Below, one piece after another: positions 26,859 to 35,836 of a stretch of 64,000 nucleotides of DNA. Source of the stretch: 43-108 sp001915545 (GTDB lineage: Bacteria > Bacteroidota > Bacteroidia > Bacteroidales > Bacteroidaceae); assembly GCA_902491215.1 (NCBI GenBank), contig CABUGV010000009.1, positions 1 to 64,000 of the forward strand. The letters run 5' to 3'. A program made the translations under genes and the position numbers. Every line of letters starts with the position of its first letter. The stretch's first letter is position 1. The notes beneath the pieces were generated by a model. The model was given only the letters and a program-made list of their open reading frames with translations, made no database searches and had not been told where the DNA came from.

Positions 26859-28559
26859 TCAATCTTCCATGAGTTTCCTGTAGCGTATGCGTTTAGGCTC
26901 TTCGAGTCCGAGACGCTTTGCCTTATTGGCTTCATAGTCAGAGTAGCTTCCTTCGAAGTAGAACACTTCGCCGTCGCCCTCAAATGCAAGAATGTGCGTA
27001 CAGATTCGGTCGAGGAACCATCGGTCGTGGCTGATTACCACTGCACATCCGGCAAACTGGTCGAGACCTTCTTCAAGAGCACGGAGGGTATTTACGTCGA
27101 TATCGTTTGTCGGCTCGTCGAGCAGAAGCACATTGCCTTCCTGCTTAAGTGCAAGAGCCAACTGCAAACGGTTGCGCTCACCTCCCGACAGCACTCCGCA
27201 GAGTTTCTCTTGATCGGCACCGCTGAAGTTGAAGCGGCTGAGGTATGCGCGTACATTGATTTCTCTGCCACCGATGCGCATTGTCTCGTTGCCCTGACTG
27301 ACAACCTTGTAAACCGATTTCTCAGGATCGATGTCCTTATGCTGCTGGTCTACATAGCTGAGCTTGACTGTTTCGCCTACTTCGAACGTACCTGCATCAG
27401 GTTTGTCAAGTCCCATAATCAGGCGGAAGAGGGTAGTCTTGCCGGCTCCGTTAGGTCCGATGACACCGACGATTCCGTTAGGAGGAAGCACGAAGTTGAG
27501 GTCCTTGAACAACACCTTGTCGCCGAAAGCCTTTGCTACATGCTGCGCCTCGATGACCTTATTGCCAAGACGCGGACCGTTAGGAATGAAGATTTCGAGT
27601 TTTTCTTCCTTCTCCTTCTGGTCCTCATTGAGGAGTTTGTCGTATGAGTTCAGACGGGCTTTGCCCTTGGCCTGACGAGCCTTAGGCGCCATCCTTACCC
27701 ATTCGAGTTCCCTTTCAAGTGTCTTTCTGCGTTTGCTCGCAGTCTTTTCTTCAAGAGCCATTCTCTGCGACTTTTGTTCGAGCCATGAAGAATAGTTGCC
27801 CTTCCAAGGAATACCCTCACCGCGGTCAAGTTCGAGAATCCATTCCGACACATCGTCAAGGAAGTAGCGGTCGTGAGTAACTGCAATGACTGTTCCTTCA
27901 TACTGCTGGAGATGCTGTTCGAGCCAGTCGATGCTCTCGGCGTCGAGGTGGTTCGTAGGCTCGTCGAGCAGAAGCACGTCCGGTTTCTGAAGGAGCAGAC
28001 GGCAGAGCGCTACGCGTCGGCGCTCACCACCAGAAAGGTTCTCCACGCTCCAGTCTCCAGGCGGGCATCTCAGTGCGTCCATAGCACGTTCCAGCTTGGA
28101 GTCGACATTCCATGCATCCGTTGCATCGATAATGTCCTGAAGCTCAGCCTGACGGTTCATGAGCTTTTCCATCTTTTCGGCATCTTCGTAGTATTCCGGA
28201 AGGCCGAATTTCTCATTTATCTCGTCATATTCTTTAAGTGCATCATAGATGTGACGCACTCCATCCATAACATTTTCCTTGACAGTTTTGGTGTTGTCGA
28301 GAGGCGGGTCCTGAGGAAGATATCCAACCGTATATCCAGGCGACCATACCACTTCACCCTGATACTGCTGATCGATGCCGGCAATAATCTTCATGAGAGT
28401 AGACTTACCGGCTCCATTGAGACCAATGATACCTATTTTTGCCCCGTAAAAGAAAGATAGATAGATGTTTTTGAGAACCTGTTTCTGATTCTGCTGGATG
28501 GTTTTGGACACCCCGACCATTGAGAAAATAATTTTCTTGTCGTCTGTAGTTGCGGCCAT
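26859..28559 (-). CDS. ettA: Energy-dependent translational throttle protein EttA
   Basis: A 566-residue ABC-F ATPase of the EttA type. Two nucleotide-binding domains are seen: GLNGAGKSTLMKI with LSGGERRRVALCR and LLLDEPTNHLDAES, then GPNGAGKTTLFRL with LSGGERNRLQLA and LLLDEPTNDIDVNTLRAL. The interdomain linker contains the basic EARQAKGKARLN-type P-site tRNA interaction motif (here MAPKARQAKGKAR). EttA binds the ribosomal E site and links translation start to energy state. It has its own promoter directly upstream. Confidence 0.96.
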   Translation of the reverse strand: MAATTDDKKIIFSMVGVSKTIQQNQKQVLKNIYLSFFYGAKIGIIGLNGAGKSTLMKIIAGIDQQYQGEVVWSPGYTVGYLPQDPPLDNTKTVKENVMDGVRHIYDALKEYDEINEKFGLPEYYEDAEKMEKLMNRQAELQDIIDATDAWNVDSKLERAMDALRCPPGDWSVENLSGGERRRVALCRLLLQKPDVLLLDEPTNHLDAESIDWLEQHLQQYEGTVIAVTHDRYFLDDVSEWILELDRGEGIPWKGNYSSWLEQKSQRMALEEKTASKRRKTLERELEWVRMAPKARQAKGKARLNSYDKLLNEDQKEKEEKLEIFIPNGPRLGNKVIEAQHVAKAFGDKVLFKDLNFVLPPNGIVGVIGPNGAGKTTLFRLIMGLDKPDAGTFEVGETVKLSYVDQQHKDIDPEKSVYKVVSQGNETMRIGGREINVRAYLSRFNFSGADQEKLCGVLSGGERNRLQLALALKQEGNVLLLDEPTNDIDVNTLRALEEGLDQFAGCAVVISHDRWFLDRICTHILAFEGDGEVFYFEGSYSDYEANKAKRLGLEEPKRIRYRKLMED

Positions 28560-28590
28560 AATTATTTTTTCTTGGTTTTATATTATAACA

Positions 28591-28621
28591 CAAATATAAG
28601 GCAAAAAATATGTATGGCCAA
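28591..28621 (-). promoter_or_regulatory. Promoter of ettA
   Basis: On the minus strand TTGG (28621-28618), 19 bp, TATATTTG (28598-28591). The leader to the ATG at 28559 is about 25 nt. Confidence 0.7.
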
Positions 28622-28676
28622 GTCCGGCATTCCAAAAGAGCGCATTAAACGAAGACAATGATATGACACAACAAGA

Positions 28677-28712
28677 ATCCCGACAAAAAAGAAATATTCT
28701 TTCTGTCGGGAT
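28677..28712 (-). terminator. Terminator after the exported protein gene
   Basis: ATCCCGACA pairs with TGTCGGGAT, and an inner AGAAA pairs with TTTCT. It lies 63 nt past the stop at 28775. Confidence 0.65.
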
Positions 28713-28774
28713 AACGTCGGATAAATCAAACCTGATTGGACCTTATTTTTTTATTCTATCTGTTGAATATTTAA

Positions 28775-29608
28775 TTACGGCTCAAACTTGAACCATTCCA
28801 TCAGGTTTCCATTTGCCTTGGTGCGTCTGCTGAATGTATATGTTTCGCCGCAACCATTTATCTGAATCTGGTCGGGCGTATGCTTTATGTAAGACCAGTA
28901 TATTTCGCCGTTCTTGCCGAAGAAACATTTGTCAGGCTGGAATTTCGACTTGTCGATTTCAGGAAGGTGGGTAAGGAATTCCAAATGATTCTGAAAATGA
29001 TTGTTGGATACTTCGCCAGTGTTTGTATTCTTCATCATTCTGATGTTCTGCGTGAACACAGAACCTTCATAGCACTGCTGGAGTGCAGCCGCTCTCAGAT
29101 AGACCATGCCATGATACTTGCCACATATAAAAGAATTCTTGTTTGTTCCGATACTGACATAGAATTCATCTCCGCCGCATTCAACATAAGAGCCCAACTG
29201 CCATTCCTGAAGGCGTTTGCTTATATTCTCGCGGCTGTCGGCAATCGGCATGTCGTATGGTTCTACAGTCTCTATCGATTCGACTTTCTGGAAAGTTTCA
29301 CCATTGATTGAAAGTCTTCCATCTGCAAGCAGAGAAATATCGTCTCGCTGAGAACCTTTCTTATATATTATGGTATCCTTGGAAAAAGATATTGCATAAT
29401 TCAAATTTCGGGTAGGAACCTTCAGATTTACAATACCGCAACCAGAAACAGTGTCGCGCGAAAAATACATCATGATTGAATCTGTAATAACGACCTCGCT
29501 TATCTGGTTCGCCCATACTCCACGTGTATCACCCGATGCGGCTTTTGCCGTAAAACACCCTGTAGCCATAAAGGCAACAATCAATGTAAGTTTGATTAAG
29601 TTTTTCAT
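28775..29608 (-). CDS. Hypothetical exported protein
   Basis: About 277 residues from MKNLIKLTLIVAFMATGCFT at 29608; an ATG at 29644 would add 12 residues before the signal sequence. The leader could be read by signal peptidase I after AKAA, or as a lipoprotein at GC. The mature part is mixed alpha/beta with no domain I recognise; it has a WANQISEVVI segment and a conserved-looking C-terminal MEWFKFEP. It is a single gene with its own terminator. Function unknown. Confidence 0.7.
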   Translation of the reverse strand: MKNLIKLTLIVAFMATGCFTAKAASGDTRGVWANQISEVVITDSIMMYFSRDTVSGCGIVNLKVPTRNLNYAISFSKDTIIYKKGSQRDDISLLADGRLSINGETFQKVESIETVEPYDMPIADSRENISKRLQEWQLGSYVECGGDEFYVSIGTNKNSFICGKYHGMVYLRAAALQQCYEGSVFTQNIRMMKNTNTGEVSNNHFQNHLEFLTHLPEIDKSKFQPDKCFFGKNGEIYWSYIKHTPDQIQINGCGETYTFSRRTKANGNLMEWFKFEP

Positions 29609-29887
29609 GCTGTAATGTTTTAAATTAAAATGTGTTTTTACCATATCGATTAAATTTATTTATTTCTTTCTTTGTTGCAAGACATCTAAGAAACGCATAG
29701 TAATAACTATACAATACACAATGTCTGTTCAGCAAACCATTTATTACACTACAAATATATAAAAAATTGATTTTATCCCCCGTTAATATTTATTAACCTT
29801 TCAACTTAATTAATTTCTACATATTAACATCATAACGCAACAGTATTAACTTTGAAACAGAAAGCGGTTAACTTTTTTATTCTCCAC

Positions 29888-29939
29888 GAGGGCTCAGGAT
29901 TATAATTCCGAGCCCTCGAAATTTATTTTGTGAGCCCTC
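29888..29939 (+). repeat. Three-box 22-bp-period repeat, site B
   Basis: Boxes GAGGGCTC (29888-29895), GAGCCCTC (29910-29917) and GAGCCCTC (29932-29939) are exactly 22 bp apart. Box 1 is the inverse of boxes 2 and 3. Spacers are AGGATTATAATTCC and GAAATTTATTTTGT, nearly those of site A read in reverse. Confidence 0.75.
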
Positions 29940-30344
29940 ACGATTGTAAGGTTTTGGTTCAGGAAGGTGATACTAGCAGTAAAACATGCCTATTGTAACT
30001 GATACTTACGTTTAATCAAACATAAAAACATGTTTATATAGAGTTATAATAATCCTTAAAGAAAGAGACCTATCAACACTGCCCAAAAGCATAAATATGC
30101 TATATTACAAAGTTTTACATCAAAAAAAATGAATATTATCATTAGAGTTAATTGCAAAATTTATATATTTGCTCACAGTTAAACACAATTTTTATCATAG
30201 CATTAATTTACACACTTGTGCGGCATATTCGTGAGAACTTGCCGCATTTTATTTTTATACTCGTACGAAAGTAGCGACGTACTGTTTTATGTGATGTCGA
30301 CAGTAATTTTGAGCAAGCCGACAATGTAAGTCGGTAAAAATGGC

Positions 30345-30352
30345 TACTTTTG
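30345..30352 (+). promoter_or_regulatory. -7 element of rlmD promoter
   Basis: TACTTTTG is a perfect TAnnTTTG match about 43 bp before the ATG. No good -33 box is seen. Confidence 0.5.
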
Positions 30353-30394
30353 CAGAAAGTATTGATTTTCGTAAAAACTATTATAAAATAAGAT

Positions 30395-31813
30395 ATGGGC
30401 AGAAACAAGAACTTACCATTATATGAAAATGTTGAGATAACAGCTGTGGCGGCAGAAGGCAAATCGCTGGCAAGAATCGACGACAAAGTCGTTTTCGTGC
30501 CTTACGTTGTGCCGGGTGATGTTGTCGACATTCAGATTAAGCGCAAGAAGAACAGCTATATGGAAGGTGTGGCTGTGAACTTCCACAAATATTCCGAGCT
30601 GAGAGCTCAACCGTTCTGCGAGCACTATGGTGTGTGCGGAGGCTGCAAGTGGCAGTGTCTGAAATATGAAGAACAGATCAAGGCTAAACAGCAGCAGGTT
30701 GTAGACAATCTTACCAGAATAGGCAAGGTTGAACTGCCTGAAATATCTCCAATACTGGGCTCGGAAAAGACGCAGTTCTACAGAAACAAGCTTGAATTCG
30801 GATTTTCCGACAAGAAATGGCTCACAGAAGACGAGATAAAGAATGATGTGAAGTACGAGCAGATGAATGCACTCGGCTTCCACATCACAGGTGCGTTCGA
30901 TAAGATTCTCGACATCAACAAATGCTGGTTGATGGACGATATCTGCAACAGAATACGAAACAGCATTAGAGATTATGCTTTCGAAAAGAATCTTGTGTTC
31001 TACGATCTGCGCAACAACAAAGGCCTTCTAAGGAGCATGATGATACGCAACTCCAACACTGGAGAACTGATGGTACTCATACAGTTCAGAATTGAAAATG
31101 ACGAAGAACGCAATCAGGCAATGGCGCTCATGCAGCATGTTGCCGATGAGTTCCCAGAAATCACTTCATTGCTCTACGTCGACAACCATAAGTGCAACGA
31201 CACATTCGGCGATCAGGAAGTCATCGTCTTCAAGGGCAACGACCACATATACGAGGAGATGGAAGGTCTCCGCTTTAAGGTTGGACCGAAATCGTTCTAT
31301 CAGACAAATACTGATCAGGCGTATAATCTCTACAAGGTTGCACGCAACTTTGCACAGCTTACAGGAAACGAGCTAGTGTACGATCTTTACACTGGTACAG
31401 GTACAATTGCAAACTTTGTTGCTCGCATGGCAAAGAACGTCATCGGTATAGAATATGTACCTGAAGCTATAGAAGATGCAAAAATCAATTCTGAGATAAA
31501 CGGCATAAAGAACACTCAGTTCTTTGCCGGCGACATGAAGGACATCCTCAACAAGGAGTTCATAGAAACTTATGGACGTCCTGACGTAATCATAACCGAC
31601 CCTCCACGCGCAGGTATGCACCAGGATGTTATTGATACAATACTTTTTGCTTCGCCGAAACGTATCGTATACGTAAGTTGCAATCCTGCAACACAGGCAC
31701 GCGATCTTCAGCTTCTTGACCAGGAGTACAAGGTTATGGCTGTTCAGCCAGTCGACATGTTCCCTCACACTCAGCACGTTGAAAACGTTGTGTTGCTGGA
31801 AAAGAGACAGTAA
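30395..31813 (+). CDS. rlmD: 23S rRNA (uracil-C5)-methyltransferase RlmD-like
   Basis: A 472-residue RumA/TrmA-family enzyme. An N-terminal TRAM domain (about 1 to 60) is followed by the iron-sulfur cysteines CEHYGVCGGCKWQC. The SAM-binding domain has VYDLYTGTGTIANF and IITDPPRAGMH. The catalytic cysteine lies in VYVSCNPATQARDL, and a general-base Glu in HTQHVENVVLLE. It would methylate a uridine in 23S rRNA. Some Bacteroidetes carry two paralogues, so the exact target uridine is not certain. The gene is monocistronic, with a terminator just downstream. Confidence 0.92.
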   Translation: MGRNKNLPLYENVEITAVAAEGKSLARIDDKVVFVPYVVPGDVVDIQIKRKKNSYMEGVAVNFHKYSELRAQPFCEHYGVCGGCKWQCLKYEEQIKAKQQQVVDNLTRIGKVELPEISPILGSEKTQFYRNKLEFGFSDKKWLTEDEIKNDVKYEQMNALGFHITGAFDKILDINKCWLMDDICNRIRNSIRDYAFEKNLVFYDLRNNKGLLRSMMIRNSNTGELMVLIQFRIENDEERNQAMALMQHVADEFPEITSLLYVDNHKCNDTFGDQEVIVFKGNDHIYEEMEGLRFKVGPKSFYQTNTDQAYNLYKVARNFAQLTGNELVYDLYTGTGTIANFVARMAKNVIGIEYVPEAIEDAKINSEINGIKNTQFFAGDMKDILNKEFIETYGRPDVIITDPPRAGMHQDVIDTILFASPKRIVYVSCNPATQARDLQLLDQEYKVMAVQPVDMFPHTQHVENVVLLEKRQ

Positions 31814-31857
31814 AACGGTTGTTTGCTTATATAAGCATATTTAGAAGAAACAATATA

Positions 31858-31907
31858 AAAATCCCTCACTCGAAAATCTAAAGTTGAATCTTTCGTGTGA
31901 GGGATTT
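31858..31907. terminator. Bidirectional terminator after rlmD
   Basis: AAATCCCTCAC-CGAAA pairs with TTTCG-GTGAGGGATTT around a short A/T-rich loop. It lies between convergent genes. Confidence 0.75.
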
Positions 31908-31924
31908 CTATATTTATTAAAGTA

Positions 31925-33586
31925 TTACCACTTTTGTGTATGAACCACCTTTCCTGAAGTTGTTACCGTAACCTTACAGCCATCAAGTTTAAACTCTTTG
32001 TCTGCATTAAGCTTTACAGTAGTCTTGGCGTAAGGTTTCAAAGAAGGAACATCGGCAGTCAGTACTGTTCCGTCAGCTGCAGTCAATGTCAGATTGGATT
32101 CTTTGGAATCTGAAAGTCCGAAATTCTCAATCACAATCTCTACACATTTGCCGTTTGCATTATACACCGGTTTCATACTTGAAAGAATGGCAGGTCTGTA
32201 ATTGATGTACGGCAGTTTTGCATATCCGAAAACCATTTCTCCCTTTTTGTTCTTGCCGATAAGTTTAGGAGCAAATTCGTCAGCGTCGATTCCGCTTCCT
32301 TGGCCATCGAAGGTTATTATCACGTCTTTGCCCTTTTTCTTCATATCTATCGCCTTGCAGCCTCTGCCGAAATTGACTTCGTTGTATGAACCGAACCTAA
32401 GTGAAGCCAAATCAAGTTCTTTGGCAGGTTTGAATCCTTTTTCACCTTTTATCAGTACTTCTATTGTTCTTGTATTTCCGTCTATAGGTTCTTCGTTTAG
32501 AACTTCCATAAGCATACCTTTATTCATAGGAATGCAGATGTTTTTAGAACTGTGGTTGTCATTAGGCAAGTCATTCCATTTGATTGTGTCGATGACTGCA
32601 AAGTTTGTTTGCACAACTCGTCCTTCCTCATCCTGAAAAACTTTAAGGCGCTCATACTTGAACCAGTTCTCTACGTATCCGTCCTTATGTACAGATACTC
32701 CAGGAACATAGGCCTCTCCTTGTTCAACAACCCAATGTACGCCATCAAGAGAGCGCTCGTAATAAGCGATACGTCCCAACCAGTCATTTACGATGAGATG
32801 ATATTGCAGTGAGTCACGCCAAACCACAGGGTCCTCAAAACGTCCGTCTACTTTCGGATAAACACGTTCCTCTGTAATTTGTCTGTACGGAGCAATTCCG
32901 TCTCGACTTATCCATACTCCACCACCACGACACACCATAAGACGTGAGCCGTCGCTGCGTCTGGCAAATGTAAGGTTGCTCAGACCTTCAATTATTCGTC
33001 TGTCGCGAGTATCGAAATCGAAATGCTTATATTCCCAAGGACCGTCATACGAGTCGGCAATATAATATCCGTCTATTACATATATAACAATACGTCCATC
33101 ATCGAGCATGTAGGCTTCCGGATTATGACCTTTGCCGATGGTTTGACGGATGGAGTAGGGACCATGCAGATTTTTAGACACGGCATGGAATACTGTAGAT
33201 TTCGGCCAGAACATGTGGCCTTTAGGTGAATTCTCAGGCCATCCGCACACGTATAGATGGTACAATCCGTCTTTGTCCTTCAATATATTTCCTCCCCAGA
33301 AGGATGTATCTGGATTCTCAATGCCATTGTCTACGAAACGCTCAGCCACATCGGCAGTACCCCAGATTCCTTTCTGCCTTTTTCCGTCAGGCATTGGAAG
33401 AAACCTGTCCATGAACCTTGCTCCATCGATCAATTGATTCCACTCCTCCGGACGTGGACGCTCAACAATCTGCGCATTGATGCTCTCCGCCATACACATT
33501 GAACCTAAAGCTAAAAATGCGACAACAGAGAAATCTAGAGTTCTCGTTTTATATATGTGTTTAATGAATTTATTAAATGTTTTCAT
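31925..33586 (-). CDS. Secreted five-bladed beta-propeller glycoside hydrolase (GH43-like)
   Basis: A 553-residue protein with a long N-terminal leader; the hydrophobic segment VVAFLALGSMCMAESINAQ ends in a likely cleavage site. Residues about 70 to 340 repeat propeller-type strands, with DKDGLYHLYVCGW, GKGHNPEAYMLDDGRIVIYV and GRFEDPVVWRDSLQYHLIVND. These supply acidic residues at the places expected for retaining or inverting propeller hydrolases. The C-terminal 200 residues look like beta-sandwich repeats. I cannot fix the CAZy family. It is separated from the GH43 operon by a terminator, so it is probably expressed on its own. Confidence 0.75.
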   Translation of the reverse strand: MKTFNKFIKHIYKTRTLDFSVVAFLALGSMCMAESINAQIVERPRPEEWNQLIDGARFMDRFLPMPDGKRQKGIWGTADVAERFVDNGIENPDTSFWGGNILKDKDGLYHLYVCGWPENSPKGHMFWPKSTVFHAVSKNLHGPYSIRQTIGKGHNPEAYMLDDGRIVIYVIDGYYIADSYDGPWEYKHFDFDTRDRRIIEGLSNLTFARRSDGSRLMVCRGGGVWISRDGIAPYRQITEERVYPKVDGRFEDPVVWRDSLQYHLIVNDWLGRIAYYERSLDGVHWVVEQGEAYVPGVSVHKDGYVENWFKYERLKVFQDEEGRVVQTNFAVIDTIKWNDLPNDNHSSKNICIPMNKGMLMEVLNEEPIDGNTRTIEVLIKGEKGFKPAKELDLASLRFGSYNEVNFGRGCKAIDMKKKGKDVIITFDGQGSGIDADEFAPKLIGKNKKGEMVFGYAKLPYINYRPAILSSMKPVYNANGKCVEIVIENFGLSDSKESNLTLTAADGTVLTADVPSLKPYAKTTVKLNADKEFKLDGCKVTVTTSGKVVHTQKW

Positions 33587-34217
33587 ATAGGTTAATAAGT
33601 TTAGTTAGCACTGGATTTATTATGTTTTCATGTGATTTTATAGATGCATACACTTTGCGAAAGACTCAAGAATTCATAAATCAACAATTTGAATTATGCT
33701 TCTGATGAAACAGTTTCCGACTACTTTCATTGGTATGTATCGCAAGCTCGATTTTGCAATAATTGACAATGAGAATTAAGTCTGATTCCGTCATATTACA
33801 ATAATTCAAACATTCTAACGCTTTGCACTCCATGTGTGCAAAGTTACCGTACAGAATAAGAATATTATAGGATTTTAATGATTTAATATAGGAAAAAAAC
33901 GACATGGACACTTTATATGAACTCCGATATTGATATATGTGCATGTGTCAAGCGTGTATTTTATCTAAATGGATCGGGCAAAATTCAACTGCCCCAATAA
34001 AGAGCAGTTATGCATGAATATTAAAACCCACATTTAATCATTAATAAGTAGGGGAGATCACTGATTCGTAGTGTACGTAAATTGAAAAAAGCTTCCAGGA
34101 AACTATAAACACGTTTCCTGAAAGCTGGGTTGTTGTAGATTTTTATCAAAATGTTTTCTACAAACTTTTAGCCATGGATATCATGGATTTTCGCACCTTG
34201 GCAAAACGTCAATATCT
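33587..34217. other. Intergenic region upstream of the propeller hydrolase
   Basis: About 630 AT-rich bases. A -7-like TAACTTTG (minus strand, 33846-33839) could start a 240-nt leader for the downstream gene. The GH43 operon terminator is at 34090-34126. A minus-strand frame at 33681-33944 is not convincing as a gene. Confidence 0.4.
34090..34126 (-). terminator. Intrinsic terminator of the GH43 operon
   Basis: AGCTTCCAGGAAAC pairs with GTTTCCTGAAAGCT with one wobble pair. On the minus strand it is followed by TTTTTTC. Confidence 0.75.
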
Positions 34218-35816
34218 TTATTTATCCATCTTATAATTGAAGAAATCAATGTCAACATATCCATCTTCAGACTTATCGTTAAAACAGTACAGTCCTAATC
34301 TGTCGCCACGATAATATCCCCAACAAAGTTGGTATTCGTCGCCAAACTGAATGAAGTTGTTTCCGTCTATGCTGTAGTAAAATTTTGATTTTCCGTCAAG
34401 GCTCCATTCTGATTTTAACCATACATACTTGCTTTCCACAGAAGGACCTTTAAGAGAATTGTCATCGTGACGATATTCAATATAACATAGATCGCCATCT
34501 TTAACCAGGCCAATTGCGCCTGAATGTGAAGAAAAATGGCACAGTCCGCTTCTTTGTCCATCTGCCATTCCGCTTACATCCATCTTTACTGTAACCTCAC
34601 TGTGTTTAGTTCTGAAGCACCTTTGTGTAAGAGTGTTTCCTGCGGACAGCAAACGATTTTCCTTTAACGGCTTGAAAGCTTTCAAGCGAAGCCAGCCTTT
34701 TCTTTCTCTCAAAGAGAACATTTCAGCCCTCGGCTGGTAGTTCCATTGCCAATGAACGTCCAGTTCCTTGTCTTTGAAATCATCGCTGGTCTTGATCTCA
34801 TATTTCTTCTTGCCGTCAAACGGCATTTTTCCTGTCCAGCACATACTTCCTATACTATCTCCGATTACGGTTCCAATTATAGGCCAACCGTCAATCCATG
34901 TAACAGGAAGCAGACTGGCAACACGACCGGCCCAGTCGCCGGTGCCATGATGTGTTAGGAAATACCATTCGCCACTTTTACCTTCAACGATTCCTCCCTG
35001 ATTGGGCTCTTTATATTCACGTCCAGGCAATGCCAATTGTTTTTCTTCTTCATAAGGGCCGGTAATGAAACGTGAACGTTTTGCCATTACGTACCGTCCC
35101 TTATCTGAACGATGTTCACTGAATACAAGATAATACCAATCACCGACTTTAATCAGTTTGTTTGCTTCTCTATAGCTGCCTTCATTTACAAGTCTAGCAG
35201 ATTTCAAATCTATGGATTTGCCATCGGTGGACATATCATACAAATAAGTCTTGTATCCGTCTGCAAAATGTGTTCCTACAAAATAAGCTTTGCCGTCTGT
35301 GTCCCACATTACAGAACAATCGTCCCATCCTTTTTCACTCATAAGCTGAGTAAGCGGTTCCCACGGACCTTCGGCTTTCGGTGCAGAAGTCATAAAGAAT
35401 CCTTCGTCAGGCGTACCGAAAAATATATAGAAACGTCCTTCGTGATACCTCAATGTTCCTGCCCATATTCCTTTACCATACCTGTTCATTCGGTCCCAAT
35501 TAAGCTCAGGACCGATTTGCGTTAGGTCAGGAACTGTGTGCCCGCATATTTCCCAGTTAACAAGGTCTTCTGAATGAAGAACTGTAATTCCTGGTGAGAA
35601 CTGAAAGGTAGAAGTGATGGCATAATAGTCTTCACCTACTTTTATGCAGTCCAAATCGCTGTAGTCAGATGGTATGATTGGATTGCAATACGTTCCATCG
35701 TTCTGGTCGCCCCAGCTGTTCCAGTTGCCCCAGGTCGGTGCATATTCCTGAGCGTTTACGGCATTAAAGCTCATCATGCAAGTCAGAGCCGAAAAAATAA
35801 TTTTATCAAGTGCCAT
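34218..35816 (-). CDS. GH43 glycoside hydrolase with C-terminal beta-sandwich
   Basis: A 532-residue secreted enzyme with a signal peptide ending near NAVNAQEY. The GH43 propeller (about 40 to 330) shows the base Asp in IIPSDYSDLDCIKVGEDYYA, the pKa-tuning Asp in DDCSVMWDTDGKAYFV and the acid Glu in YREANKLIKVGDWYY. The C-terminal 200 residues (ELDVHWQWNYQPRAEMFSLRE onward) form the concanavalin-like domain typical of xylosidase/arabinofuranosidase-type GH43s. It follows another GH43 gene after 20 nt in one operon. The likely activity is exo-release of arabinose, xylose or galactose from pectic side chains; the linkage is not determined. Confidence 0.88.
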   Translation of the reverse strand: MALDKIIFSALTCMMSFNAVNAQEYAPTWGNWNSWGDQNDGTYCNPIIPSDYSDLDCIKVGEDYYAITSTFQFSPGITVLHSEDLVNWEICGHTVPDLTQIGPELNWDRMNRYGKGIWAGTLRYHEGRFYIFFGTPDEGFFMTSAPKAEGPWEPLTQLMSEKGWDDCSVMWDTDGKAYFVGTHFADGYKTYLYDMSTDGKSIDLKSARLVNEGSYREANKLIKVGDWYYLVFSEHRSDKGRYVMAKRSRFITGPYEEEKQLALPGREYKEPNQGGIVEGKSGEWYFLTHHGTGDWAGRVASLLPVTWIDGWPIIGTVIGDSIGSMCWTGKMPFDGKKKYEIKTSDDFKDKELDVHWQWNYQPRAEMFSLRERKGWLRLKAFKPLKENRLLSAGNTLTQRCFRTKHSEVTVKMDVSGMADGQRSGLCHFSSHSGAIGLVKDGDLCYIEYRHDDNSLKGPSVESKYVWLKSEWSLDGKSKFYYSIDGNNFIQFGDEYQLCWGYYRGDRLGLYCFNDKSEDGYVDIDFFNYKMDK

Positions 35817-35836
35817 ATTGTTGTCAACTGTTTAAA

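Larger units (their letters stand above)
29609..30394. other. Intergenic region between divergent genes
   Basis: About 790 AT-rich bases without a convincing gene. It holds a possible promoter for the exported protein (TATATTTG at 29759-29752, minus strand), repeat site B at 29888-29939 and the rlmD -7 element at 30345-30352. No tRNA or known riboswitch fold was recognised. Confidence 0.5.

Noticed and set aside
33681..33944. 87-residue minus-strand frame in the gap upstream of the propeller hydrolase
   Set aside because: AT-rich, low-complexity composition, no recognisable domain and no promoter of its own; probably chance.
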